Below, piece after piece: positions 27,621 to 41,500 of a DNA stretch of 64,000 bases. The stretch is taken from contig CM075189.1 of assembly GCA_037577475.1 (NCBI GenBank), positions 17,895,839-17,959,838 on the forward strand, in the 5' to 3' direction. Each line of letters opens with the position of its first letter. Positions within the stretch are counted from its first letter, which is position 1. Below the pieces are notes generated by a model. It ran no database searches. It worked only from the letters and a program-made list of their open reading frames with translations, and was not told the origin of the DNA. Source of the stretch: Chaunax sp. Z400. Lineage: Eukaryota > Chordata > Actinopteri > Lophiiformes > Chaunacidae. The translations under genes and the position numbers were made by a program.

Positions 27621-30600
27621 GTAAAAAAAAACTCACATAGGTACACAGCAAAGATGGATATATAGGCTGTGACTTAGAGTGAGCCATTGGGTTGGGCTTG
27701 TTTTACACAAACAAACAAAACAATCAAATATCCTGTCAGATCTTGTGTGTGATTTTGTCTGACAGGTGGTGACAAGCTTTTAGAGACAAAAAAAAAAAAC
27801 TGAAAATGTTGTGGCAGAGATCTGTGAATGCATTTTGACACAGCCGGCTGATCATAAAGGGGTTCACCATAGTCAGAGTCCTCACTCTTACCAAGACATT
27901 CAAGTCTAGTCCATAAGACAGGGTTCATTTCTTGCCCTTACACTTTATATTCAGAGGTACTCAAAGTCCAAACTATTAACCAGCATGTGCACTTCCACAG
28001 CCAATTCTAGTGAAATGGAAATGAGTCATCTCTGATTGTTCATGCTTATAAATTGGGATGGAAAAAAAAAGAAAATCCTCAGCTGTAAGAAGTCGTGTGA
28101 TTTCAGTGGTGCTTGTTGATACTGATCAAACACAATGGTCTTGTTACTGGTAAGCGTTTACAGTATATTGATCATTAAAATGTATTATTGACTATTTCCA
28201 TTTAGGCCTTTCTCATTATTTCTGTGGCTACATTAACATTGCAGTTGAAAGTGACACAATTTCTTCTCAAATCTCATCTTTTTTTATGAAGAATTATGTA
28301 ACCATATCTAGATTTTGAGTCTTTTCAGGTCAATCTACTGTAAAAGTCTAAAAATTATCCACAAGTGCAACTCCGAGTGGCTCCTCTGAACCATTCAAAG
28401 GTAGATTATGTGGTTCTGTCTGAATGACTCAATTATTAAGATGCTCTTTGCTAACATTTAATGAGCCTGACCTTTTGCTTCCCGCTACGTCCCTTTTATT
28501 TGAGCTGCCTGACTGCTGTCGAGAATATGGAACAACTTTCTTTCCTCTCCCATAATAGCATTTTAGCTGTCACGGTCTCGTTAGTAAGGGACTTTATTTG
28601 GCTTTGAAAGCAAACCTAAGTCAAAGCTGAAAGCACAGCACACAAACTACACGAGCAACAACATAAACAGAGCAAGTTATACAAATGTGGAATTCAGAGA
28701 GCTGCTGAAATCTGAATATTCAGCATGCCATCCAGTAATACAGTATGTCGTTTTTACATTGTTAGCTTTTTGTCAGTCTCTCTGAGAAGCAGCGAAAATA
28801 TGGTTTTAGTCTTATTGCATCTTTTCCAGATATAGACCTCCAAAGTCAGACTTTAGTACTTTACTGAATAACGTTTGTCTGGAAGTTATTCATAATCCTG
28901 TGGTCACTAATTACTGTAATGCAGTCTGCTGCCATGAGAGGAAACACTGTTATGACAAACACCAAATCAATGATGGGAAGTCATTCTACATGCAACTCAT
29001 CTGAAAGGGTATGATGCATTTGCTTTCTGTTTCCACCCCAACTGGCCTGAAGCAGGAAATTTCTTTCAGCCATTCAATTTAATCAAAGTATGTGCACACA
29101 TGACCAACGATTCAGGTAAATGCATTTAGTAATTTTCTGAAAATATGAATGCATGGACCAGTGTAAGCCAAGGTTGCCTTGTTTTCCTATTTGCTCCTTC
29201 AGCAATAGACAGCTTTGTCCATAATCATGGCGACTAACATTTCTTTATGATAGGTGTTGATCCAAAATAATTAGGGAATGAGTCCTAATAAGGAACAAAT
29301 GTTCTACCCAACCCTATCAATGCAAAAAAAAATTGTTTTTGGTTTATTGCTTTTAGAATTATGGATGGGTGGGATTATAAACACTAAATTCAAAGTTGGC
29401 CCTTCCTCTCAATCTCAAAGATGCTGTTGTGATGAGATCTGACACCTGATCGCTACGTTTTTATACATCCCTTCCTCTCACCCTGTACTTCATTGTCAGG
29501 GCACTACACACCCACTGGCCAAGGTTTGACACCCAGAAACATCCTGAACACAGCAAAATAATTCAATATAAGGAAGAGTCTCTGCAGGCACAGACAATGC
29601 CAACACTTACAGTCGGTCACAAGGGATGATTTAGATGGACTATTTTTGTATGGGTCTATATATATTTCGGTCTAACACTGCTGATAAAATGTCAGTAGCC
29701 TGGTGGTTTTGTGGTTTTCACACAGCCCTTAAGTCTGCAGGACATTTCTATATGCTAATTATGCTAACAAATAATAAACTGTGGCTGTCACTCTATATCC
29801 AATGCATCAGGCTCAAATGTATGAGGGAAAATGAACTTGGTGCCACAAAATCCCTGCTTTCCTTTAGATGTGTGTAATATAAGCAGTGACTGTTTAATTT
29901 GTTTTCGCCTACAAACACCAAGGAACATTTTCGTCTGTAAGTCATCTTCTTATTCGGTGTGTGTGGGAATAACTGATCAAAAATGATCTCTAATTAGATG
30001 GGATGGGATTCTTCCCATGGAGCGCAAACATATTCTGTTAATTGCTTTTTCATTAAGAAGCTGGTGATCAGGAGAGAACATCATATCACAGTATGACTGC
30101 TTCCTGATTTCCTACAAGGAAGCACTGGGGAGATCAGGAGCATTAGACATCCATCCGTGACCATGCTAACTTTTTAGTGCCATTAGTATGATGGAAATAG
30201 AAGGTAACTGCTCTCTCCGCCTGCTGAAACACATTGCTCTAATTTCCCACTCATCAAATTGGCCTCGATATCCACTTGAGCCTTCAGAATTACCCTCACA
30301 GAAGAAGGGCTCTCACTTTGAGGTGGAATACAGGGTTCTTAGAAATTCAGCATGACTTTCCATCAGGCCCAACAAACATTACGAACTGACTCATTCCTGT
30401 GACAATATTTTGATCAAAATACATCCACCCACAGCATGCTTTATGGTAATACAATGACATGTCATTTTTTGCCTTTAATGACCTGTTGTGGGCCTTGTTT
30501 TCACAGTACTGTATATGATGGCCCATGGCTACTGCTGTCCCCTTTTGATCAATAGGCTCATTGCGGAATGGGATTCAGAGCACACTGCAATTTACCCTTG

Positions 30601-33600
30601 CGCATTTATCTTAAATTGCATGACCACTGCCACTCCTGCACGGTGACACCTCTAGGTATGAAAACAGAGATGTAGACGGAGCCTCCTGCAGTAGAAACCT
30701 TCTCAGCGAGCCTGGTTAACTTTAACGAGTAAACCACATCTGGAGTGAGAGCTGGAGACATGGATCACAAGGTGAACTTTGTGACGGTGGAAAAGATACC
30801 CAAAAAACGAAGAGTTGCAGCCAAAATGAATGCAGACACACTATTAAACATATTGATGAAATGCATACTGACATACTTCAATACTAGGTGTCAACAATAA
30901 GGCAGAACTTAATAGGACCAAGGTGAAATGAAAAATTGTGTGCAGGTTTAAGCATTCAGTGAATCCTTTGCAAGTCAGATGGCATGGTAAAAACCTTCAA
31001 GATATACATATTAGAAAATACAAGATAAAACAAATAAAGTTATTGCTGATTTTTCAGTTAATTTTTGCATATGCCATGGTCATTGTGCAGGAGGAGTGCG
31101 ACAAGCAAAAGACTGCCAGTATATCAAGAAAATGGGCTACATTATATTTAAGATAAGGCTGCTGATATTCTTTTTGCTTTAGTCAATAAATCAAATGCCA
31201 AGACTGATACCAACAATGCATTCCTGTCTGTTTTCTTAGTATTTTCTGACTTTGTTAAAAAAAAATGTGCCACAAATATAAATTACATTTCTAAAAAAAA
31301 AAAAATTCTAAAACTAAATCTGCAGCTTTTAGACACTGTTCATAAAATAACAAACTATAATAACTATAGTAAATTATTTAGGGACTCTTTCAAGCTGCAG
31401 ATTCAGTGTGCTTGTATAGTATTTATGGCACCGATGCGGTATATGTGGGATCAATTCCAAATAAATTACAGCTCGTATATGTTCATTGTAAGGGAGGAAC
31501 ATGTCAGCCGGTGCAACAGCGTGGCTAATTGATGTGTTTTCAACTGTGTCTGGGCAACAATGAACGTCCACCACACAGAGGAATACTACAGTTATGTCAG
31601 GCTTAGGCTACACCTGCAATACTAATCAGTGGGATACATTTTTTTCTTCTTTTCATTCCTGCTTTTTTGTATATGGTCAGGAAAGTGAAAAAACACAATA
31701 ACCCCAAAACCCAATACATCTTTATACAACAAACATACATATGTTTGGATAGAAGGGTTGTACAGCTCCCAAGATTTAAAAAAAAGCTACTTGGTGGATG
31801 AAGCATACTTTAAATAGCGGATGACGACTTATTCCCTTTAGATATAGTGGTGTTTACCAGATTTACTTTAAATTACACCCGTCCTTGAACTATTTCTATT
31901 TTTGTCAGTGCTATATTTGATCTTTTGTAGTCAAGCACGGTTAGTTCAGGCACTTCTAAAGGTGGAATCAACTTCTTGTTCAAATACAGTACATGTGCAT
32001 TATATATAGCTGCCTCAATGCGAACTCCTGGGTTCGTGAATTGGATTAATCCATGCCAACCTAGAGTAAATTGAATCTCTGTGCCATTGCTCATATCCTG
32101 ATTTGTGATGCAATCTTTAATCTTGTGGGAGTGAGGCTTGACATCTCTGGAGTATCCAGCAGAACTGATGTTTCTAGGCTTGTGCCACAGTAATGACGAG
32201 GGTACAATGAGCTGCAGCTTGGTGACAGATTTATGCTCACGATGGCCTGTTTCTACTATACTGAACTCCAACGACCACCCAAGGCTTCCCCCATGCAGCC
32301 TTAACTAATCTTCTGCACTCTTCATAGATTCTCTTCCAGTGACTTATAAGTCATAGTTTCGTGAAATGTAATATCCTTCCGTGTGATTTAATTCTTTTAT
32401 CTGCTGGGGTTCTTCATACTGCATGATTGAAACTCGTTTTCCCCAACTTCTAATTGCTACATCTGCTGTCGAAATGTCATGACAGAATGGATTGTTCAGC
32501 CCACACACACTTCCTACCAAATATTCTTTTTTTAAGCTCAGCTCAGAAAATATTCTTACATTTAGAACTTTGGGATATGAGGGACTGAAATGCAGCCTCC
32601 AGGAGACATATGCAGAAATGTCAAACACGTTTAGAATAAAAAATATGAGAATGCTCTACAATTTGAATGCATGCTTACTTTAGATAACATGGCATGGGAT
32701 CTCTCAAAACATGTTGTCACAGGGATTGCAGCAGTGTAATCTTAACCATCACTCAATATTTTGATCCCGTATTGTCTCTGTTCTTCTGAGCCAACAGTTT
32801 CCTTGTACCTCGATGCTTGCATGAGATTGCAGACAAATGTACTTTAGTTACCCAAATGCCATACATACAGTATAAGACAGTGATCAACTCATTGAGAATT
32901 TAACCCTGAAAAACATGCTCCCATGGCAGAGCAACATGGGGGAATTGAGACGCTATCGCATCCGTGTGCAATGGAATCACTTGCTGTAGTGGTTTTCTGC
33001 TCCACTCAACTGTGTCAAACAAAAAGGAAGAAAAGCTGATTGTCATTGTCAACACAGCTTCCCAATTCTCTATGATGTAAGCACTGAGAAAAAGAATTTG
33101 AGTACGACACATACATGGAAAAACACTGCTTATTATTCAACACAAGGTATCAAACATGTATATTCTTAGCTAAAACCTACAGTCATCAGTGACATTTGAA
33201 TCAATGGTGAGTCAACCAAGCCAGCCCCCTATAACCAACTGACCAAAAGCATAACTGTGGAAGGATTAGAAGGGCACTCATAGAGCATGTACCTCTGCCA
33301 AGGTCAATATTCCATTTCTCTATATGATGAATCTGCGAGCACGCAACCACTTTATGTCTGGATTAGTGATGCATGGATTGGCTCACCCGAATCCACATGT
33401 AGGCTAGGAATGATCGTCCACACCCTTTGAACTGGATTATTTTGTCCGATTTAGAAACCCAGCTCCCATATGGGCATTTCACTGCACTTCTGTCGGTGCC
33501 CTTAGGCTAAACCTTTTTATATTCTGTCGAGGTGTGCAAGCTTTCCAGGTGATTTCTTTATTGTGTGTTGTGTTGATGTTTTTTGTTTTTTTTACTAAAT

Positions 33601-36600
33601 GATTGAGGGGCTGATTGATTGGGCTGCTTTCAATATTTTAAATGTTTCCACGTACGTTTCCATGTAAGTGATGTCACTGCAGCAAATATTGTGGAACATT
33701 TAAGGAGTAAAACTAAAATATACGGTTATAAAACTTGACAGGACAGAAACTCTATAGACAAAAGATAATAAAACAACTCTGAAATAAATATTGTTAGACA
33801 AAACAACAAACCTGACTGAAAACATAAACCCCTTAGTGAGGGTACAAATATGTATTTAAATGCATATATAAGGGTCCCGGCATTTACCTCTTGTTAGCCC
33901 TCCCCAAAGCTAAATCACAAAACACAACGTCGACAACAGCGGCAGTTTAAATGGCAATCTCTGTCATAAACCTCAGGAGCTGACCTTTTTCCCCATAGGA
34001 AATGGATGTAGCGTAAAGCGCCATCAGACCTACCCATCCTGCATAAGTCTCTGAAAACCTCTATGTATTCAGGCCATCTTTTCCATGTCAAAGATCTGAT
34101 ATCAGCACGGATTGCCTCCTGTCAGTCAGCGAGACAAAACTAGCAGGATTCTTGATGGAGATAAGGGGTGATACTGACTGCAAAAGATTGCTTTGATGCG
34201 TCTGCCTGGGGCTTGAGATGGACTGAGCTTTATCATCGTACAGCAGTCAGGTCTTCACCACATAAACTTTAGGTTTGTTTAGCCAAGTTCCATGCATAAT
34301 ATATCTATCTATATCTATATATATATATATCTATATACACTGTAATTACTTAGCTATGGATAGGTTCTGTTGGAGATAAGTGAGCTTTTTTCTCTGTCTT
34401 TGGTGACATTAGCTGAGCATTTTTACTTTTACATAAAAGTTCTCTTTAAAAGCAATGCTGGTGTTACAACATATGTGGTTACTTATTGATTACAGTGTTG
34501 TTTCTACAGAGAAGGTAATTTATCGAAGAATGAAGCTGTTGGGTAGCGGTACTAAATTCCAGGTACCATACTGGTATCTGAAGGGTATCCAACCCTTGGC
34601 AGTAGGTTAGGGCTACACCTGTTATACAGCAAAAAAATTGTGTTCTTCAGAGGAAACACTCCAAAGAACTGAACACAAAGCCAGTCCAAACTTCAAAAGT
34701 TAGGGGACACAATCCTTCCGTGGTAGCTTTTAATTAAATTCTGATTGTAGTCCCAGCTGGTCTAGAAGTATCAACGGCAAAGTAATATCTGCAGGCAAGT
34801 AAACAGTGGAGGGAAGAGGAAAGCAAACAGTGTGTGCCTTCATTTGAAATGTTTCACAAACCACCAGGAGTTGAAATGTCTCTTGGAAATTATGTGCATG
34901 AGAAATTTCATTTTGTCTTATCTCATCTTGTCAATTTTGTTTTCATAATTGGGGGGAAACAAAAAAATGGAAAAGAAAACTTTTTGAAATTGTCACATTT
35001 GAAGTGTTCGATGTGGCTGAAGATAACAGAAAACATACATTTGTTTATTTTATGGAATAAAAGTTTTACTTTTCTGCACACAGCAGTGTGAAAACAACTC
35101 AATATCAAGCGAATGTTACCGAGATTTCACCTTGAGTTTGATCAATAGAGACACTTTTGGGGCTCTCTTATCCTCTCCAAAATCACAGGAAATCCCAACA
35201 CACTTGGCCGATACCCAGACTTGAGCAGTTCGGAGTGCGGATGAAAAGGAAGCGTGAAAAGAGGACAGATGGGATGTTTACATGAGTTAATGACTAAAAA
35301 ATGAGAGCCAAGCTGGAGACATGAGTCGAACAGACGGTTTGCTCTCCACAGCCACCATTAACAGCAGTGGTATACTATGAAATTTAAAGAATAAAGGCAC
35401 AAAGAAAATCTATCAAAACATTAAAAAACAGATTTTATTTATTTACAAAAGATGTCTTTATTTATTCTGCTCTTTTTCCCAGAGGGACGTCTGCATTTAT
35501 TTGTATGTTTTTTTTACATTTTTAATTTGCATTACTTTAATTTGCATGTGTGTTTGGATGCAGATCACTTTATGCAACACTAGCAAAGTTTTCTGCAAAT
35601 TATAAATATTTCCCATAAGTAACTTAAAATAACAAAGGAACTGGTGTGCACACATACTTGACCCACATAGTTTAGAACCCCTGACAAGATAGCAGCATTG
35701 ACCTGCCCATTGCTTCAGTGGGCTTTAAACCTGTGTTTGATTATATGGTGGAGGGGACAGCTTACTGATGGGTCTTCTGCAGGAGGTCAGCGCCTTCAGT
35801 GTTAGGCTGACACTTCAGGCTGAGATGTGACTGATGGTTGTTGTGTCTTTTTCCATCAAACCACACATGACTTTCCTCTGTTTCTGTTCACACCGCGAGT
35901 GTAGAAGGTATATTCATTCTCAGCTTACAAAAATTTAGTTTTTCAACCTGGAGGGTAAAATAGTGCATCTCCGTGACTATTCCTTTCCCACGCTGTGTTT
36001 GTGGCATGCCTCTGCTGCCAACTGAAGTCAAAACCCTCAAGCAACTGAATAATAAATGCATGATGAAGTGTAACCAATGTGCATCAGCTCAGGATAAACT
36101 TTTAATCTCTGTAGAAATGTAGCTGGCTAATGCTAAGATAGTGTTAAAAAGCAACATTGCCCCTGGTTATAAAATCACAGTTGTGCCTCCAAACATACAT
36201 GCTTTTTTTGTTTCGACATCTTTCAATCTGTGCATATATCAAACCAATGCAGCGTACGATGTAAATCTTATCGATATTGAGATAACACAATATGTGACAC
36301 AGCGGTGAGGTAATGCAAATAAGTGCTCCTCTCCACTCCTTTTGTCTGGCCACGGCAGATTAAAATGGCAACTTATCGACGAGAGCAGCACTTTGGCCGA
36401 GGTTCTCTGCTGTAGGTCATTATGTTCTCTGCAATTAGGAACATGAACATTAGGGGAACATTATGAGCCCGCCGCCATGCCTTTATGTCCGACCATACAG
36501 TCCACGCTGATTTAACGTCCCTGTAAGAAAGAAGTGAAAATCTGGCCAACAAAAGCCAGAACCCATAATATATGGTTGGACAAAAAGAATCAGTGGACAG

Positions 36601-38500
36601 TGGAGTCAAACTGAAAGCTCCATCTAGTTTGTAATTGAATCAAAATCACATTAGCTAAACCATTAAGAATGACCGTGCAGCAATCAATCAGTAATTACAG
36701 AGAGCCGTAATTTATCAGCCAAGTACTGCAGGCTAAAGCTGTCAGTAGTAGAGCATACGACACTTATTACACTTCAACCAAACCCATTGGTTTTAATTTG
36801 GGACATTTTGACTATAATTGCCTGTGACTACTGTATGGTGAATGGATGGGTGAGTTAATTATAATCATTAGACCTGAACATTATATTATAGGTTCAGTTT
36901 GAGGCCTTGTAATTTTTACTCAAGTTTAGAGTAAAACACGCATAAAGGAGATATCTAATAGATAAAATGACATGTTATGGACTTTTAACTCTAATACCCT
37001 CATTCTTTTTGGGATGGGCCACCAAAAATTAAACAAATTTATTTCCCTTTTTTATTATTTGAACCCTTGCGATGAATTTGTACATGAATTTTCATGGATT
37101 TCACGTCACTTTTATATCAAGATGTGAATTGTCCCAGCCTCACGTAGAGTACAATATTTTAAAAAGGACCACAATCACCTTAAAGATTGACTCATCTTTC
37201 ATTTCATATGTTGTACGTCCATATTCATATTACTTCTAATAGTAAAGATTCTACAGACAGGTCATGCGAGCGCTCCAACTTTACAAAACTATCCAAGGGA
37301 TTTGGATGGAAAAGTAACAAGCAATATAACAAACAAGTTGATGTTGGCTCATACAATTAACCCTTTTGTAATGGTGCACGGCATTGCAGCAGCTCACTGA
37401 TTAAAAAAAGCCTTTGCGTGAGTCATATACACAATGTGATCCACTAAGAAATGGCACATATTAACAGCCGGGTCACTTAGAAAAGGGAACTGTGGCCTAG
37501 CTGCAGTAAAAGAACAAAAGAAAAAAACAGCGACAACAAATAAGCAAATTGTTCCTCTTCATCTGTTTTACTCCGGGGTCATATATGACCAGCAAAGCAG
37601 AATTTGTCAGGTGGTTAATGGGTTGTGCAGTGTGGTTGAGGGGGATTACAGCTGTGTTTTTAAAACAAAACAAAGGCAGCAAAAGTCTCTCCTAGGGGTC
37701 TGTGTAATTTCTCGACACAATGGATGAATCAGTGGCACATGACTCTCACACAGAGGAGGACGCATTAAATTCCCAAAACCTGATCCACCCGTAAATAAAC
37801 AAATGCATTAATGTCTATGAGTTGTTTTTGTATGAGGCAGAGTAGCAACACCATCACGTGATCATCTTATTAACATGTAGCTCTCTCCACTGCAGCAAGG
37901 GACCCAATAAGGTTTTCAATGATCAGTTTCCATAGAAATAGCACTGTATCCATGGTTATGCATACAGTAATTATGGATACTATTATCAGATACTTTGTGA
38001 TATAAGTAGATTGTTTGCCAGAAGATGTCTGTAGGTGTCTCTTATACACAATACAAAGCTGCTTCAAGGGTGAATCACCACAGGTCAAGCATATCCACAA
38101 ATCCCATGTGCTCTGACCTATGGATCACTGGCAGACATTTCTCCCCACATTAGCTGGATGAGTAGTTGTCCTTGACAGGTGAAGTGCAGTATTAATTATA
38201 TAATGGTGTGCTCAAGTTGAAAACAATAATATGAGCTTTGGACGGTGTTGTTGCCAAGCCAAAGGATATTCTGGGCTGCATTGGTTTACAGGATCATTTT
38301 CCAAAGGATGCAGCTTTGACTATAACGCTACCAAGGGACAATTTCTGTTGTGTTAATAAGCTGAACTGCTGTAAATCATTATTTAGGAGTAAAAGCCCAT
38401 CCCAGCTGAGACTGGGCCAGAGGCCAGTTCATCACAGATAGACACATAGAAAGACAAACAACCATTCTCACTCACATTCACACCTACGGGTGATTTAAAG

Positions 38501-38532
<32 letters not shown>

Positions 38533-41500
38533 AGATAAGATAAGATAAGATAAGATATCCCTTTATTAGTCCCACAGTGGGGAAATTTACATTATTGCAG
38601 CAGCACAGTGTACGAAAAACACAGCAGGAGGAGGGGAAATAATATTTAAAAAAAATACAATACAATAAAGGACGGGGGTAAAGTGTCTCAAGAATATTTC
38701 ACAATAACAATACTATTGCAAAGTGTCTCAGTATTTCACACAAGTACTACAAATAGTTAGGTCTACTGGGAGCAGTGCTGATTGTACAGTCTAACAGCTG
38801 CAGGAAGGAAAGACTTGCGAAAGCGCTCCTTCACGCACTTTGGGTGAAGCAACCTGTCGCTGAAGGAGCTCTCCAGTGCTGTTACTTGGTCCCGCATCGG
38901 GTGGGAGTGATTGTCCATTATGGATGACAGCTTAGTTGTCATCCTCCTTCCTCCCACCACCTCCACTGGGTCCAGGGGGCATCCCAGGACAGAGCTGGCC
39001 TTCCTTATCAGTTTATCGAGTCTTTTCCTATCCAACACTGAGATGCCGCTGCCCCAGCAGACCACACCATTAAAAATGGCTGATGCCACCACGGTGTCGT
39101 AGAATGTCTTGAGGAGTGCTCCCCGCACTCCAAAGGACCTCAGTCTCCTGAGCAGATAGAGTCTGCTCTGGCCTTTCCTATAAAGTGCCGTGGTATTGTC
39201 TGTCCAGTCCAGTTTATTGTTCAAGTGAACACCCAGGTACTTGTAAGATGTCACCATCTCAATGTCTGTTCCCTGAATGTTCACTGGGTCCGGGGGGGAG
39301 TGTGTGTGTCTGCGGAAATCAACCACCAGTTCCTTGGTTTTCACCGTGTTGATCTGGAGTTGGTTCCGCTGGCACCAGTCCACAAAGTCCTGCGTCAGTC
39401 CTCTGTATTCCCTGTCGTCCCCATCTGTGATGAGACCGACGATGGCAGAGTCATCAGAGAACTTCTGCAGGTGACAGGTGGGTGAGTTGTAGTGGAAGTC
39501 TGCAGTGTAGAGGGTGAAGAGGAACGGAGCCAGGACCGTTCCCTGTGGGGCCCCCGTACTGCAGACAACCATGTCGGACACACAGTCCCGTGACCTCACA
39601 TACTGTGGACGGTTGGTGAGGTAGTCCAGTATCCAGCATGTGAGGTGGTGGTCCACACTGGTGTGCTCCAGCTTGTCCTTCAGAAGCTGAGGCTGTATCG
39701 TGTTGAAAGCACTGGAGAAATCAAAGAACATGATTCTCACAGTGCTTCCTGGCTTCTCCAGGTGAGAGAGGGCTCGGTGTTGAAGGAAGATGACGGCGTC
39801 GTCCACCCCGATGCTACGCTGGTAGGCGAACTGAAGCGGGTCCATCGCTGGGCTCACCAGGGGGCGGAGATGAACAAGGACCAGCCGCTCCAGGGTCTTC
39901 ATCAGGTGGGATGTTAGAGCCACCGGCCTGTAGCTGTTGAGGTCCTTGGGGTGCGGAGTCTTGGGGACAGGTACCACGCAGGATGTTTTCCACATCTGTG
40001 GCACTCTCCCCAGCTTCAGGCTCAGGTTGAACATGTGTTCAACTATCCCACACAGCTGGTCTGCGCAGGACTTCAGGAGCCTGGAGCTGATGCCGTCCGG
40101 ACCCGCAGCCTTCCTCGCCTTCATCTTCCTGAGCTGATCTCTCACCTGGAGAGTTGTGAGGGACAGGGTGGAGCAGGGGGGCTGTGTGCTGAATTCTGTG
40201 GATGGGGGGGATGGTGGTGTTGAGCTGATGAAATGAGCAGTGGGGGGTGGCAGTGAGCTGAGTGTTGCAGGAAGGGAGGTGGAGGAGGGGGTGGGGCAGT
40301 GTCCTGGAGGTGCCAATGAAGGGGGTTGCAGCAGGCTTGGCTGGGCTGGGGGAGGGGCAGATGACCGATCAAACCTATTGAAGAATCAGTTCAGATCATT
40401 CACCCACTGTTGGTCCCCCTCAGCCTGGGAGTTTGGTTCCTTGTGGCCAGAGATGGTTTTCAGGCCTTTCCAAACTCCACTGATGTTATTCTGCTGCAGC
40501 TGATCCTCCATCTTCCTCCTGAAGCTGTTCTTTCCCTCCCTGATCTTCCTCCTTAGCTCCTTCTGTACAGTCTTCAGCTCCTCCTTATTTCCTGACTTAA
40601 AGTTCACCTATATGGCATGTTTTTGGCGGCGGGAGGAAGCTGGAGAACTCGGAGGGAACCCATGCAGAAACAGGAGAACATGCAAACTCCACAATGAAAA
40701 GTCACAGGTCCTCAGGTGGATTTGAACCCAGGACCTTCTTGCTGTGAGATACCAACATGCCGCCCCACCAGACTGACACAGAAAACCTCAAACTTTAAAA
40801 GTAAGCAGTGCTGATCTCATTTGAATCGTGATCCTGTCCATTGCCTGTTTAACTGAAACACTAGATTGTTTGTTGCCAGCTACCAATTTCAAAATGGCCA
40901 AAACCAAGCACCACAACTCGTTGTACACCACCGACCAACGTCTTCATTGCAGCGCAGTGCATTCTGGTTGCTGTAGGTTTTCTACCTTTTGAGGAAATGG
41001 AGGTGCCACAGCCATTATTCCTGGTTTTCTCTGGTCATCTTGCACCAATTTCAAAAAGATTTGTCTTTTCAATGCATAGATAGTTCAGTTTAAGAAAAGA
41101 CCGTCTTTCCAGTATGGGAATGCATCTTTATTGTTGTTGTTTATGTTATTCAGTGGCCTATTATGACTGGTTCAAAACATGAGCAAATGTCCGCGCCAAA
41201 AGAAAACACATTTCATTTGCACCTCTTAAAATTAAGTAGATGGAAACATATTGGCAGTACGACAGGCTTTGTAAAAAAAAATGTAGTCGAAACCGTATAT
41301 ATATCTCAAAGTAATGGAGTCAATTAGATCCTGTCCTGAGTCTTTAATGAACTCTTCATCCATTTCTCGAACCAATCAATGGTCTGGCAGGCATTTGTCT
41401 TGCAATAAAAGGGCAGATTTTCAGTTGTTACTTGCTGAAATCATGTTAGTGGGGCTATAATTGTATCAATTAACAGTATCATTTAATGTTTAACACTTAA

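Larger units (their letters stand above)
38503..40596 (-). mobile_element. 5'-truncated Rex1/Babar-type LINE
   Basis: A non-LTR retrotransposon of about 2.1 kb on the minus strand. It contains a reverse transcriptase frame, a 3' region ending in (TTATC)n and flanking 8-bp duplications. The apurinic endonuclease part is missing, as expected for 5' truncation during insertion. Assignment to the Rex1 group within the CR1-like LINEs is from recalled motifs (FFDFSSAFNT, GAPQGTVLAPFLFTLY, FSDDSAIVG). The element lies inside an older SINE-like repeat within glra4 intron 1, opposite to no host feature. Confidence 0.8.
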
